Source of the DNA: Multifurca ochricompacta
Lineage: Eukaryota; Basidiomycota; Agaricomycetes; Russulales; Russulaceae
NCBI GenBank assembly: GCA_022496185.1
Contig: WTXG01000056.1
Coordinates: 62,001 to 126,000, forward strand
Direction of reading: 5' to 3'
DNA: 64,000 bases
Below the pieces are notes generated by a model. The model was given only the letters and a program-made list of their open reading frames with translations, was not told the origin of the DNA and did no database searches. The translations under genes were made by a program, and so were the position numbers. Shown here one piece after another: positions 21,581 to 33,473 of the stretch. Position 1 is the stretch's first letter. Each line of letters starts with the position of its first letter.

Positions 21581-24500
21581 ATGTCTTCCATCGTCTTCCC
21601 CCCGACTTTCAAGTTCGACAAGCTTGACGGCTCCAACTGGCAGCAGTGGTCGGTGTCGTTCACTGCCCTGCTTAGGATAAATGGGATGAAGAGGCACATT
21701 ACACATGATGTCCCTGAATTCCTGAATGCTCCTAAGCCAGAGGATGGAGAAAAGGACGATGACTATGCCAAGCGTTTTGCGCTTTGGTCTGAACCCATGT
21801 ACCAGGAATGGAACAGGGTGGAGGAAGTCCTCATGGGAGTTCTGGTGATGGTCACATCGCCAGAAACATACTCTCAAATTGCCTCTGATAGAACTTACCC
21901 TTCTGTCAATGCCAAGTATGAGCGTTTAGAATCACTCTATGGCTCAGTAGGTAGCATGGCCACCTACAACTTGTGGTGTTCTGTATCCTCCTTCCGCTTG
22001 GAAGAAGGAAAGCAATTCAGACCCCAGTTGCAGCGTGTGTTGGATGTGAGGAGTACTCTCAAGGAAAATGGGATGGAGATCTCTGATCTCCAGATGAGCT
22101 TTATATTGCTCCAATCCCTACCTCCATCCTACTCAGCCATTGCTGGCTCCATCCTGGCGTCAGGTCCTCCTGACCGCCTTTCCCCTCAGGACCTTGTACA
22201 AAGGTTCCTAAATGAGGAAAGCCGACTAGCCGGCCCCGCAGGAAGTGGTGTTGGGGTTGCCCTTAACAAGGCAGCCCATGTCAACAAAAACAAAAACAAA
22301 AAACAAGTATCTTTCACGCCACCTCCTGCAGGTGCATCATCGTCCAATGATGTCACCTGCTTCTATTGCCAGAAGCCGGGCCACAAGGCTAATGAATGTC
22401 GGCAAAGGAAACAGGACAGAGCCAATGCTGATGCAGGCAAAAAGGGCAACAAGAGGAAGGGGCAAGGCCCCAGTGTACAAAATAACTCCACACAAGTAGC
22501 TACCGTAATTAATGGTAGTGGCAGAATACAGGAGGTGCATGAGACACCTCGCATTTCACTTTATATGATGACCGAACACACACAAGAAGTCGATGATGGC
22601 AGCAACCCTTGGATGATGGACAGTGGAGCCACTACTCACTTTACACCATACTTAGAAGATTTCTCTGAGTATTACCCTCACAAGGGACACTCAGTGACAA
22701 TCGGAGATGGCTCTATAGTCCAAGTCGAAGGAACAGGCAAAGTCATACTTCTAACTCGTAATAATTATGAGCTAGAGTTGAATAATGTCTTCTACATGCC
22801 TGGCAGTGAGAGAATACTGTCGACAAGCTGCATCACAGACAAAGGTGGCTCAGTGGAATTTTCTCCATCTGAGGTCAAAATAAAGTACAATAATGCAATT
22901 ATAGCGGGAGGTGTCAAGGCTATGGGACTCTATTGGGTCTTTGGGAAAACTATGCAGAATTTAAATACTGCTTCCCACAAATCTGCATCAACTAGCCTTG
23001 ATACCTGGCATTTGCGAATGGGTCATATGTCAAAAGAGGCCCTCAAAAGACATGCTCCTAAGGCTGTAAAAGGCCTTAGTATAGATAATAGCCAAGTGGA
23101 AGACAAGCCGTGTTATGGCTGTGAAATGGGAAAATCACACCGTCTTCCATTCCCTCCCTCTCAAAAGAGAGCTTCAGCACCCTTGGAAGTCATTCATAGT
23201 GACCTAGTTGGTCCTCTACAATGTACTTCAATACAAGGGAACCTATACTTCGCCACTTTCATAGACGACTTTAGCAGAACTGCCCTAGTTGTTGCTATGA
23301 AAGCTAAAAGTGACTTTACATCGGTCTTCTGTAACATTAAGGCATTCCTGGAAAATAAAACAGACAGGAAAATAAAGACCTTACACACAGACCGAGGTGG
23401 CGAATTTGTCAATAGAGAGCTGAAGTCAATACTTGAGCAGGCAGGCATAGAGCATAAGTTGACAATGCCATACTCCCCACAACAAAACGGAAGGGCTGAA
23501 AGGTTCAACAGAACCATCATGGAAAAGGCCACCAGTATGTTGCATCATGCTGGTCTTTCCCTTGGTTTCTGGGAATGTGCAGTGCGAACAGCCTGTCACA
23601 TATACAATAGAACGCCAATCCGCTCTAATAAGTGGAGGACACCGCTTGAGCTTCTGGATGGGGACATTCCAGATGTCTCATACTTTAAAATATTTGGCTG
23701 TTTAGCCTACTATACTGTCCCAGAGGATAAAAGACGCAAACTGGATCACAAAGCCAGGGAAACAGTCTTTGTCGGATATGCACCCAATTCAAAAGGATAT
23801 CTTCTTTGGGATATGCATACCCGATCCTTTGTATTGTCAAGAGATGTGACATTTGATGAAGGATCCTTCCCATCCAACCTTGCAAAGGACAGCAAGGGAA
23901 AGCAAAAGGAAAAAGTTACACCTTTTGTCTTAGAAGTTGAGAGGCCTGTCCAGCCTCAACCAGCAATAGCCATAGTTCCTCAGGCTCCTGAAGATAAGGA
24001 CGCCGAGGTTGAGGAACAGGAGGTAGTGGAACCTCCTCAATTAAATCCTGAGCCTACCACACCCGAAAGAGAAGACACACATGATGTCACCATCTATCAA
24101 ACGCCTCCATCTCAAGTCATGGAACCATCAGAACTGCCTGAAAGAACCCGTGCCAAAAGACAATCAAAGAAAAAGATTGTTGGCAAGATTTCCCAACCAG
24201 TATTTACTAGGGAAAGTCCATGATCTCAGCAGCGTGACCAGGCTGTGCAGGAAGATTTAAATCTTGATACTGCCCGTCCTAGACGCTCACGCCGGATGAA
24301 TCCTCGTTTTTATAATGAGGATAATGCAGAGTTCGTGGAAGGATCTTCCAGACTTGGGTACATGGAGCTGCTATATGCCGCAGGTGTCTCTTACAGAGAC
24401 CCCCTGACTTTTCAGGAGGCAATGCAGTCTGACAACGCCAGTGAATGGCTTGAGGCATGTAAATATGAAATTGATGCCTTAGATAAACTTGATGTGTGGC

Positions 24501-25941
24501 GCCTTGAGGATCTTCCAAAAGGAAGAAAGGCTGTTAAATCAAAATGGGTTTTAAACTGAAACCAGATGGACGGTTTCGTGCTAGGCTTGTGGCAAAAGGT
24601 TTCACCCAAATAGAAGGGGTGGACTTCGACGAAACATTCTCACCAGTCGCCAGATTTGAATCACTTAGATTATTACTAGCATTAGCTACGCTAGAGGATT
24701 GGGAAATCCACCAGATGGATGTCAAATCGGCATTCCTACATGGCGATCTGGATGAAGAAATATATATGGAGCAACCAGTTGGTTTCGTCGTTGCTGGTCA
24801 AGAGTCCAAAGTTTGCAGACTACAAAAAGCTTTATACGGTCTCAAACAAGCATCCCGAGCATGGAACTTACAGTTTCATGCAGTTCTAAATGAACTGGGC
24901 TTTACTCGGACGTACTCTGATGCAGGAGTATATGTGTTTCATCAAAAGGAGGGGGATGATTCACTTTATGTCATTCTCTATGTAGATGACATTACTATAC
25001 TTGGGTCTTCAAATGATAAGATAACATGGCTGAAGTCAGCTCTATCTAATCGATATGAGATGACTGACTTGGGAGAAATCCAGTCTTACCTTGGAGTTAA
25101 CATCACCAGGGATCGTCCTAATAAGACACTGGAGATTGACCAAGCAGCCTACGTTTTATCTATTATTGAGAAGTTTGGGATGAGGGATTCCAACCGAGTA
25201 TATACTCCTCTTCCCTCTGGCGCTGATGCACATCTGGTCAAATTTGAAGGCCAGGCATCTACTTCTGAGATAAAGAAGTACCAACAGTTGATGGGGTCTT
25301 TGCTATGGGTGCAAATTGGAAGCAGACCCGATATCAGTTTTGCTGTGGCGCACCTTAGTCAGTACGCTTCCAACCCCTCTCAAGATCACATGCGACTTGC
25401 AAAATATGTCTTAAAGTATGTTAATAGTACAAAAGACTACAAGTTGCGGTATTCTGGAGGGAATGGGGAGAGTGGCCTTCATGGCTTTGCAGATTCCTCA
25501 TGGGGAGATCAAGAGGACTGTCACTCTACCTCGGGCTATGTGTTTTTCTTGGCAAATGGGGCCATTTCATGGTGTTCCAGAAAACAGAAAACAGTAGCAC
25601 AGTCCACCACTGAAGCCGAGTATATGAGCCTCTCTGAGGCTGCAAATCAGGCAATGTGGTACAGGACCTTTATGGAGGAATTAGGATATGAGGTATCCTC
25701 TCCTATACTACTCCACTGCGACAATAAGGGTGCCGTAGATTTGGCATTAAACCCTGTCACAGGAAGGCGGTCAAAGCATATACCCATTAAGTACCATGCC
25801 ATTAGGGGGTACATTGAATCGCACACAATTGAATTGGTGCGAACCCCCACAGGTGAGATGCTGGCAGATGGCTTTACTAAGTCTCTACCAAGAGCATCGC
25901 TTGAAACCATGGTCAATGGACTTGGACTTATGCTGAAATGA
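21581..25941 (+). pseudogene. Copia-1 gag-pol polyprotein with one stop and one frameshift
   Basis: Domains in order: gag/UBN2 (from MSSIVFPPTFKFDKLDG), CCHC knuckle CFYCQKPGHKANEC, aspartic protease WMMDSGATTHFTPY, GAG-pre-integrase zinc domain ending CYGCEMGKSHRLPF, integrase core (HTDRGGEF, PQQNGRAERFNRTIMEK), RT (QMDVKSAFLHGDL, YVDDITILG) and RNase H (ADSSWGDQ, STTEAEYMSLSEA). A TGA at 24221-24223 replaces the TGC codon of copia-2. A T5 run shortened to T4 at 24549-24552 shifts the frame at KSKWVFKLKPDG. Otherwise the frame is open from 21581 to TGA 25939-25941. Confidence 0.95.
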
Positions 25942-26226
25942 GAGAGCAGGAATCTGGAGACTTTGTATACCAGTCTCACTTTCCCACCATGCCATATGAG
26001 CACGTTCTCGACCTCGAGAGTGACGCAAGTGGTGTGTGCGAAGTAGATATGTCAAGCATTCAGCTTGCATAAGCGAATCTACAATTCGTACGCAAAACTC
26101 ACAAACTGCGCTTGAGAGTTAGAGAAATTGGATCTCTGGCTGGCGATATGTTCGTTCAATTGTGATGGCAGTGTGCTCATCCAACTCGTTTCCCATCCAT
26201 GACCAGATGCCTTCAGCATGGAGGGA

Positions 26227-26725
26227 TGTTAAACACAGGAGATGTTCGGTGATGCTTCAGGCATCAGGTGATTAGATTAGCTACTTTGTAGATTAGATTA
26301 GATACCGGAGTTTCGGACTATTTACATTATCATTATTACTTTCCTTCTCACATTCCGCAGTAGCTGACTGATGCACCATGTAACATGTGATTCCTGTAGT
26401 GGCCAATGGCCTTTCTCCCTCAGTATATTGTTTGGACTTTGTCCGGCACCTGTGGACTTATTCCCAGTGTGCACAGACCATCCCTTGAGGTATATAAGGG
26501 TGTCTGTTTCGTCTCTTACACTTCAGAGTTTCTTCTACCTCTGAAGTGTAAGTCGTCCTCTCTACTATCCCTGCTATCCTAGACTAACTCTGTATATAGT
26601 AACTTGTCTTTATAGGTGTGTAGTATAGTAATAGAGAGTTTCTTCTACCTCTGAAGTTAACTTGTCTTTATAGTTCTAACCAACTAACAAACAGTCAGTA
26701 TGCTGCGCCTCATGCCTGTTTCACA
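26227..26725 (+). repeat. Copia-1 3' LTR
   Basis: 499 bp, no difference found against 20147-20645 on reading through both. Confidence 0.95.
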
Positions 26726-27078
26726 ACCCAGAGCCACGAGTCCTATACTCGCACGGATCCGAGTACTCGTGGGTATACTTGTAGGTTTACTTGTAAGGTT
26801 TGAGGCAGCCAGAGATCTTCATCTTGCATACACAGAAAGAATATATATATTACTACAATCCCACGAAGTTTCAAGTCAGATCATGCATCCGATCCAAAAT
26901 AAAACAAGAATCAGTTACAATATCTATAGAAATGCGAAAAAACGCGAAAAACATGAAAAAATGCGAAGTGTGGGGCGCGCCGATCGGACCGTGCATTGCC
27001 TTCCTATCTAGGAAGGTAGGCTTAAGAATGCACACATCAGCACACGTCAGTACAGAGATGCCGGGATCACGCCTAATT

Positions 27079-27370
27079 GATAAGATCAAAAACGCGTTCA
27101 CAATTAATTAGATACTTAGGATATACATCTAAGTGATAAGATCAAAAATGTGTTCACAGTTAATTAGATACTTGGGATATACATCTAATACAAGTGATAA
27201 GATCAAAAATGCGTTCACAATTAATTAGATACTTGGGATGTACATCTAAGTGATAAGATCAAAAATGCATTCACAATTAATTAGATACTAAAGATATACA
27301 TCTAAGATAATACAAGTGATAAGATCAAAACACGTTCACAATTAAATAGATACAAGTGATAAAATCAATT
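27079..27370. repeat. Tandem repeat in hAT-like element
   Basis: Units beginning GATAAGATCAAAA start at 27079, 27135, 27196, 27252, 27318 and 27358. Most contain GTTCACAATTAATTAGATAC and a CTTGGGATATACATCTAA-like end. Unit length is about 56-66 bp, shorter at the right. Confidence 0.85.
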
Positions 27371-27414
27371 CTGCATAACCCTATATATAATATATTGTGT
27401 GTCTTTGCCAGTGA

Positions 27415-27490
27415 GACTGGGTGGCTTAGTGGTTAGAGCACCGGACTGAGCTTGTTCCCAGAGGTCTTAGGTTCAATCCATGTTTCAGCC
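27415..27490 (+). other. tRNA-like segment with RNA polymerase III boxes
   Basis: TGGCTTAGTGG at 27423-27433 fits an A box and GGTTCAATCC at 27471-27480 a B box, 38 bp apart, in a stretch reading like the body of a tRNA. The acceptor and anticodon stems do not close well, so it is probably a SINE head or tRNA pseudogene carried within the hAT-like element rather than a working tRNA gene. Confidence 0.5.
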
Positions 27491-27727
27491 ATTTCTGTTC
27501 TAGGTTGATGAGCCTAGTAAAAAAATAATTTTATATAATAATATTCCCACGAGTATTCTGCGAGTACCCGTGCGGGTACCCGGGGTGCCAAAATCAATAC
27601 CCGGATCCGCATGAGTATTTTCCCACAGATCACCCGGATCTGCAAGTATCAATACCCATGAGTTTTCCCATGGCTCTACTCAAAAACTCACGAGTTACCT
27701 GGACTCATGCTATGCCCTACTCCCTAC

Positions 27728-27809
27728 CAGCATACATGTATATAAAGACCCTAGTAGAAAGGACAAGATGTTAAGTCTGTTCTTCTGTAGCAATACAGGT
27801 GTACTAGAT
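27728..27809 (+). repeat. Gypsy-2 5' LTR, second piece
   Basis: Begins CAGCATACATGTATATAAAG, which includes the promoter-like TATATAAAG, and runs to GTGTACTAGA. Matches the 3' LTR from 35009. Confidence 0.9.
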
Positions 27810-28403
27810 GTAACGCCTGGTGCGGGCGTTCGTCACGACGTGTGATAAGTTGCGTAGCGAAACTACAAGGTCAGGTGTGTACTGTCTTTCAAGTACACGG
27901 AGTTCGGGTGAGAAGTCAATACCAAGGAGCTAATCCCTTAGTACTGGTGAGCGGAGAAGTGCCAGAAGCACTGAGACGATTCAAGAGTCGGGTCTTAGGG
28001 ATCACCCAGAAGGTAATGCACCAAGTTGATTAAGAAGTCGAGTCTAAGGTATACAGGCTATCTAGACAGGCCTTATATACGTAATAGAGGTCGGAGTCTG
28101 AATCGGAGTACCGTACTCGATGTATCAACAAAGTCGTAATGTAACTAAATGGGGAACGGAGTCAGTGTGGGCCAGATGAGAATATACATAGACGAATCCG
28201 GTATAGTCGCGATTCTGGTGGGAAAATACGTAAGCGTTCTTGTGTAAAATACGAGTCAGAGATAAGCACAGCCTCGGATCAAAGATAAGGAACAAATAGG
28301 TACAAAGGAAGTCATAACACGGTCAACAGAGGGATAAAGGGAGTCAAACAATATGTCACGTGACAGAAAAAGAAAATAAGACGACGCAGCGGGGTTCGTA
28401 ACA
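27810..28403 (+). repeat. Solo LTR (TGTAACGCC...CGTAACA family), TSD CTAGA
   Basis: 594 bp, TGTAACGCCTGGTGCGG to GGTTCGTAACA, flanked by CTAGA (27805-27809 and 28404-28408). No internal coding sequence remains. A reversed fragment of the same family lies at 44045-44193. Confidence 0.9.
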
Positions 28404-28408
28404 CTAGA

Positions 28409-28654
28409 ACTCACATCGTTTGACTGAAGACATCTCCCACTTGAAACCTTTAAGCCGCGCCTTGAAGGAACTTCGACCCCTTGAAACTTGTAGCAGGACT
28501 TAAGTGTCGCTGCTCGACTTCGCCTCGTGCATGTGCCCCCCTCGATCGGCACAACTTGACTTAGATTAAACTTGACCTGGTCAGAGGCTCTTGTAGCCTT
28601 GACGAACAACCTCGAACCTTGAACCTTGACACAGCACCACACCTTGCTGTGACA
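28409..28654 (+). repeat. Gypsy-2 5' LTR, third piece
   Basis: ACTCACATCGTTTGACTG to CTTGCTGTGACA; matches the end of the 3' LTR with differences that are transitions at CG sites. Confidence 0.92.
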
Positions 28655-28740
28655 TAAGAACAGACTTTACAAGAACTAAACAGAAGAACTCACCAGAACT
28701 GCAAGGCGACGATGACGTGTCCCTTGCCCGACACCTGATC

Positions 28741-30111
28741 ATGACGTCTTCAACACGTGAGCCCAGAACTCCACCGTCCGAACGAACATCCTTCGACGAA
28801 ACGTCCCCATGACGATACCTATCAACTGAAGAGTCAGAACCCCGAGAAAGTGAAGACCTACCTTTTGATCTCCACAACTGATTCGCCCTACTTGCAGCAG
28901 CAGACGACACTATTGACATTGAAACCCGAACTACCACTCCACAAGCAATGGCGGCCAGACCAAATACTAGACAGGCGCGAAGGGCTGTGGAAGAAGACGT
29001 TGTCAAAGTGCACCCCAGTCGACCCAAACGAAGTCCCGAAGGGAGAACCACTGTGACCACCTGAACCATAGGCAGAAACCCCAATGAACCACCCTTAGGC
29101 CCTCCTACCTTGGGGGCAGGAACAGTAAATCAAGGGGGTGGAACCATGACAGGTGTCCCACCATCCTTCTTCGAAGGGGACCACGATACGTCCATGGATT
29201 GGCTTGCGAAATTAGAATTATTTTTCAGCTTGAATGAAAATGTGGCCACAATCCAAAACAAAAGAACCAGAGTCGCATATACTCTGGGATTAATATGAGG
29301 ACCCAAAGTGGATCGGTGGGTGGTGGACCAAATCAAGTGGCTGACTGACATCAAAGAAGGGAACATTCGGGTCCCATACATTTGGGCCGGATTCAAACAA
29401 ATTTTCCGAGAAGCATGGGCCAACGTAGCAGCAGGACAGAAAGCACTATGTGCACTAGACCGATTACAAATGCGCGACTCAAACATTGATGACTATATTG
29501 CCGAATTTCGCACACTGGCCACACAGGCAGAACTTCACATCGATGATCCGGCCACTCGGCAATACTTCCACCAAGGCCTCCCCACGCGTCTTGTTCAGAC
29601 AATGCTCCTGTTCGATCAGCCCAGAACCTTTGACGAAGCAGCAGCATCTGCTAGGAAACATCACGCTAACTGGTTGTACAGTAAGGATGCCCTTGGCATG
29701 AGACCCACAACCAACACGCCACCACATGGCAACAAATTTACATTTTATCAACGACATGATCATGATGTCTCAACCCCCAAAGTCATAAAGAAAGCCATAA
29801 CAGTAGAGGAAAAGGAACAATACAAGAAGGAAGGACGATGCTTCGAATGCGGTCGATGAGGGCACCTGGTCCGGGACTGCCCAAACAAGAAACCACGTGA
29901 GAAACCCACCACACCAGCCCGCGCCACTATCATCTCCGAAGCAACAACAACTGCGGCGGTACCCACGAAGACATCCGACTCGACAAACGCATCGACCACC
30001 CCTACAGTCGATCTCGACGCGCTTGCCACAGCCTTGAGGACTATGACCGATGAACAACGCCAGAAACTCCAAGAGAAATTTAGTGGTGACGAGGATTTTT
30101 ACATCACTTGA
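28741..30111 (+). pseudogene. Gypsy-2 gag
   Basis: From ATG 28741 (MTSSTREPRTPPSE) the frame runs through a capsid-like domain (FFEGDHDTSMDWLAKLELFF, MRDSNIDDYIAEFRTLATQA, YFHQGLPTRLVQTMLLF) to a CCHC knuckle, CFECGR-stop-GHLVRDC. The stop inside the knuckle at about 29857 and others near 28811, 28879, 29056 and 29296 fit loss of CGA or TGG codons. Ends TGA 30109-30111, overlapping the start of the pol frame. Confidence 0.85.
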
Positions 30112-33100
30112 ATGAAATGGCCTACATTCAAGCAATAATCTCACATCATGTATATAGATCATCCCTTAAATCAATGAAAATATCCGTTCCCTTACATGAC
30201 GTGACAAGAAAGGCCCACATACATGCACTCATTGATAGTGGTGCAACTGAGAATTTCATTAATTACCAAACGGTAATCAAGCATCGCCTCCCCACAAAAC
30301 GATTAACGATCCCAAAGAAACTCCAAAACGCAGACGGATCACCAAATCAAACACATACCATTACGCAATGCATAGATCTAAATGTTGCAACCAATGATAA
30401 CCAACAAAAACATTGTTTCTACATCATGTCCATTGGAACCGACGAAATGATCCTTGGGTACCCCTGGCTTGCTGCCAATAACCCGGATATTAACTGGATG
30501 ACAGGGACCCTCAACCAATCACTTACATTCAATCTACCAGATAGCCAACTTAAGCGCATTAACATAGCACAAGAATTAGCAATCAAAGCCAAGGATACGA
30601 CAGAACGGACTTGGGATCAGATCGTTCCAAAAGAATATCATCAACATCAGAAAGTCTTTAGCGACCAAGAAGCACAACAGTTTCCGGCAGCATGAACCTG
30701 GGACCACAAAATAGAACTAAAACCAGACACACCCACAACGCTAGATTGCAAAATCTATCCACTAGGACCGGGTGAACAGGAAGCACTCAATAAATTCTTA
30801 GATGAGCACCTACAGAAGGGGTACATTACTGAGTCAAAATCGCCCTATGTGTCCCCCTTCTTTTTCATAAAGAAGAAAGACGGAAAACTACGCCCAGTAC
30901 AGGACTATCGAAAACTCAATAGCTGGACCATCCGAAATACATACCCACTTCCCCTCATACCTGAGCTCATCGATCACGTACAAGGAAGCACTCTATTTAC
31001 CAAAATGGATGTCCGTTGGGGCTACAACAACATATGAATCGTGCCAGAAGATCATTGGAAAGCGGTGTTCAAAACGAATCACGGCCTCTATGAGCCTAAT
31101 GTAATGTTTTTCGGACTAACCAATTCCCCCGCCACATTTCAAACCATGATGAACGCGGAATTCCGCGAAGAGTTAGACAAACACGATGCCTTGGGAAAGG
31201 CCTGGTTTACAGTGTACATGGATGACATCCTAATACATACGAACTCCGACCCCATAAACCACTGATCTAAAGTACACCGAATCCTAGACAAACTCAATAA
31301 ACTTGATCTGTATCTTAAGCCAGAAAAGTGTATGTTTGAGCAAACACGGATCAAATATCTCAGCTTAATCCTAGAAGGCAATCAAGTTCACATGGACCCA
31401 GTAAAAGTCAAAGGCATCACATCCTGGAAAACCCCGACCATGGTTAAAGAAGTTAGATCATTCCTGGGATTCTGCCAATTCTATAGACAGTTTATACAGG
31501 GGTTCAGTAAGATTGCAGCACCCCTGAATGCTCTCACAAGTGCAAAGAATCCATGGAAATGGACGACAAACGAACAAAATGCCTTCGATACCCTAAAACA
31601 GAGAGTGACTTCACAACCGGTTCTCGCTCAACCGGATTTCACCAAACCCTTCATCGTAGACACAGATGCCTCAGGATTCACAGTCGGAGCAACGCTTAGT
31701 CAACAGGACCATGACGGACAACTGCATCCCATCGCGTATCTCTCAAAACACTAGATGCCACTCAGAGAAATTGGGATATCTACGATCAAGAATTATTTGC
31801 AATCATGGTCGCCTTCCGAACATGGCGCCAATATCTTCTGGGGGCCCAAGACAAGGTACAAGTACACACTGATCATAATAATCTCCAATATTTCAAAGAA
31901 CCGCAAAAGCTAAATCGATGCCAAGCACGGTGGCTTCAAGAACTAGCAGATTTCGACTTCTCCCTTGAACACGTCCCTGGCAAACTACACACGGTAGCCG
32001 ACATGCTATCGCGTAGACCTGACACCAAACATGGCGATAATGACAATGAAGCGATCACTGTGTTACCACCAGTGCTATTTGTCAAAGTGACCCATACCAA
32101 TAAACTCCCATTTCCCCAAACTCTGCCCGAACGACAAAAGATTCTATACCAGCACCATGATCATGTCCTAGCGGGACACCCCAGCATCGATAAAACCATT
32201 AGAAAAATTCAGCAGGACTACGAAGGCCCGGGACTTGCGGACTTCGTACGCGATTATATTTGCAGTTGTGCACCATGTCAAGAGAATAAGCCTAAACTAA
32301 CAAAGAAAGTTCTGCTTTTCCTGCTAGACATACCGGTGTCTGCAGGTCCATTCCAATATATCGCCATGGACCTCATCATGGATCTCCCTGTCTCGGGTCA
32401 CTACAATGTGGTACTAACCATTGTGGATCAAGGATGTTCAAAAGCGGCTAAATTCATTCCATGCTCGAAAGACATCACAGGTGAAGGAATTGTGACACTC
32501 TACTATCAACATGTATTCCCGTTATTCAGCGTCCCGCGCCATATCATTTCAGATCACGATCCACGCTTCACTTCTCAATTCTCTCGAGCACTAGCAACTA
32601 CCCTCCAGATCCAACAGAACCTATCAACAGCATTTCACCCTCACACAGACGGGGCAAGCGAGCGGATGAATTTATGGTTAGAACAATACCTCTGCCTCTG
32701 GGTTGGCAATGATCAACATCAATGGGCCGACTTCCTCCCACTTGCCGAATATGTCCATAATTCCTGGACACACGATTGAACTAAGTTGTCTCCACATGCA
32801 CTACTTCATGGCGTTTCACTGGATTGGAAAGCAGAATTATCCGACACAGATGCCCCTCGCCTAGACAACTGCCTAAACAGTCTACGACACGCCCACATGT
32901 GAGCCAAAGCGGCCTTCTGTTCACATGCTACACGCCTGGCTTACCTGGAGTTCCCCATTGGTTCACAGGTTTGGCTCAAGGGTCGAAACATCAAGACGCA
33001 TTTCCCCTCAGCAAAACTCGCCCCGCACCGATATGGCCCATTCTGGATCTTAGACCAAATCTCTCCAGTGGCCTATAGATTATCTCTGCCACCCCACATG

Positions 33101-33400
33101 AAGATCCACAATGCTTTCCACATCAATCTTCTGTCCCCTTACAAAGAAACAGATGCACATGGCCCAAACTTCTTAAAACCTCCACCTGACATTGTCAACA
33201 ATGAAGAAGAATATGAAGTAGAGGCCATCTTAGATCATCAACTCCATGGGCACTCTCAGAACCTGCAATTCCTTGTCAGCTGGAAAGGATATCCCACAAG
33301 TGACAACTCCTGGGTAAACAATGACAACTGCCATGCCCCTGAGCTTATCAAACAATACTATAACTCCTTACCTAGGCGTCAGGGTCACCACTGCCCTTAA
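30108..33400 (+). pseudogene. Gypsy-2 pol: protease, RT, RNase H, integrase, chromodomain
   Basis: Protease ALIDSGATENFIN (about 30225); RT with [11 protein letters not shown] and VYMDDILIHT (31000-31240); RNase H VDTDASGFTVGATLS (31650); H2C2 finger ending CAPCQENK (32275); integrase MDLIMDLPV, SDHDPRFTSQF and TAFHPHTDGASERM (32360-32670). The chromodomain (EYEVEAILDHQ ... FLVSWKGYPTSDNSW) closes the protein at TAA 33398-33400. TGA codons at former CGA sites interrupt it near 30693, 31035, 31263 and 32776. A one-base deletion in an A-run near 31746 shifts the frame after LSK. Confidence 0.92.
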
Positions 33401-33473
33401 AGGGAGGGTAAATCTACCCCAACCTTTTTTTCTTTTTCATCCCCATCTTTTTTTCTTCTCTCTCCTCTGACAA

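Larger units (their letters stand above)
20147..26725 (+). mobile_element. Copia-1, full-length Ty1/copia element with identical LTRs
   Basis: Two 499-bp LTRs, 20147-20645 and 26227-26725, read as identical. ACCCA flanks both ends (20142-20146, 26726-26730). A 935-nt leader precedes gag ATG 21581. The 3' purine tract GGAGGGA abuts the 3' LTR. It is inserted in the hAT-like element 111 bp from its left end. By LTR identity it is the youngest element in the nest, yet its polyprotein frame has one stop and one frameshift. Confidence 0.95.
20036..27719. mobile_element. hAT-like non-autonomous DNA transposon carrying copia-1
   Basis: CTCCCTAC is duplicated exactly at 20028-20035 and 27720-27727 (8 bp), and the intact site is seen in the gypsy-2 3' LTR. 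The ends are imperfect inverted repeats: TAGGGCCTAGCACGAGT at left, and the complement of the right end TAGGGCATAGCATGAGT. An 8-bp duplication with TAGGG ends is the hAT signature. Without copia-1 it is about 1.1 kb and has no transposase. The interior holds DNA with GGGTACC-type motifs at 27540-27600, a tandem repeat and a tRNA-like segment. Confidence 0.85.

Noticed and set aside
26700..27111. Open frames across the copia-1 3' LTR and hAT junction
   Set aside because: They straddle an insertion border, begin in the LTR and encode no recognisable domain.
27415..27490. Functional tRNA gene in the hAT-like element
   Set aside because: A and B boxes are good, but acceptor and anticodon stems do not pair properly.
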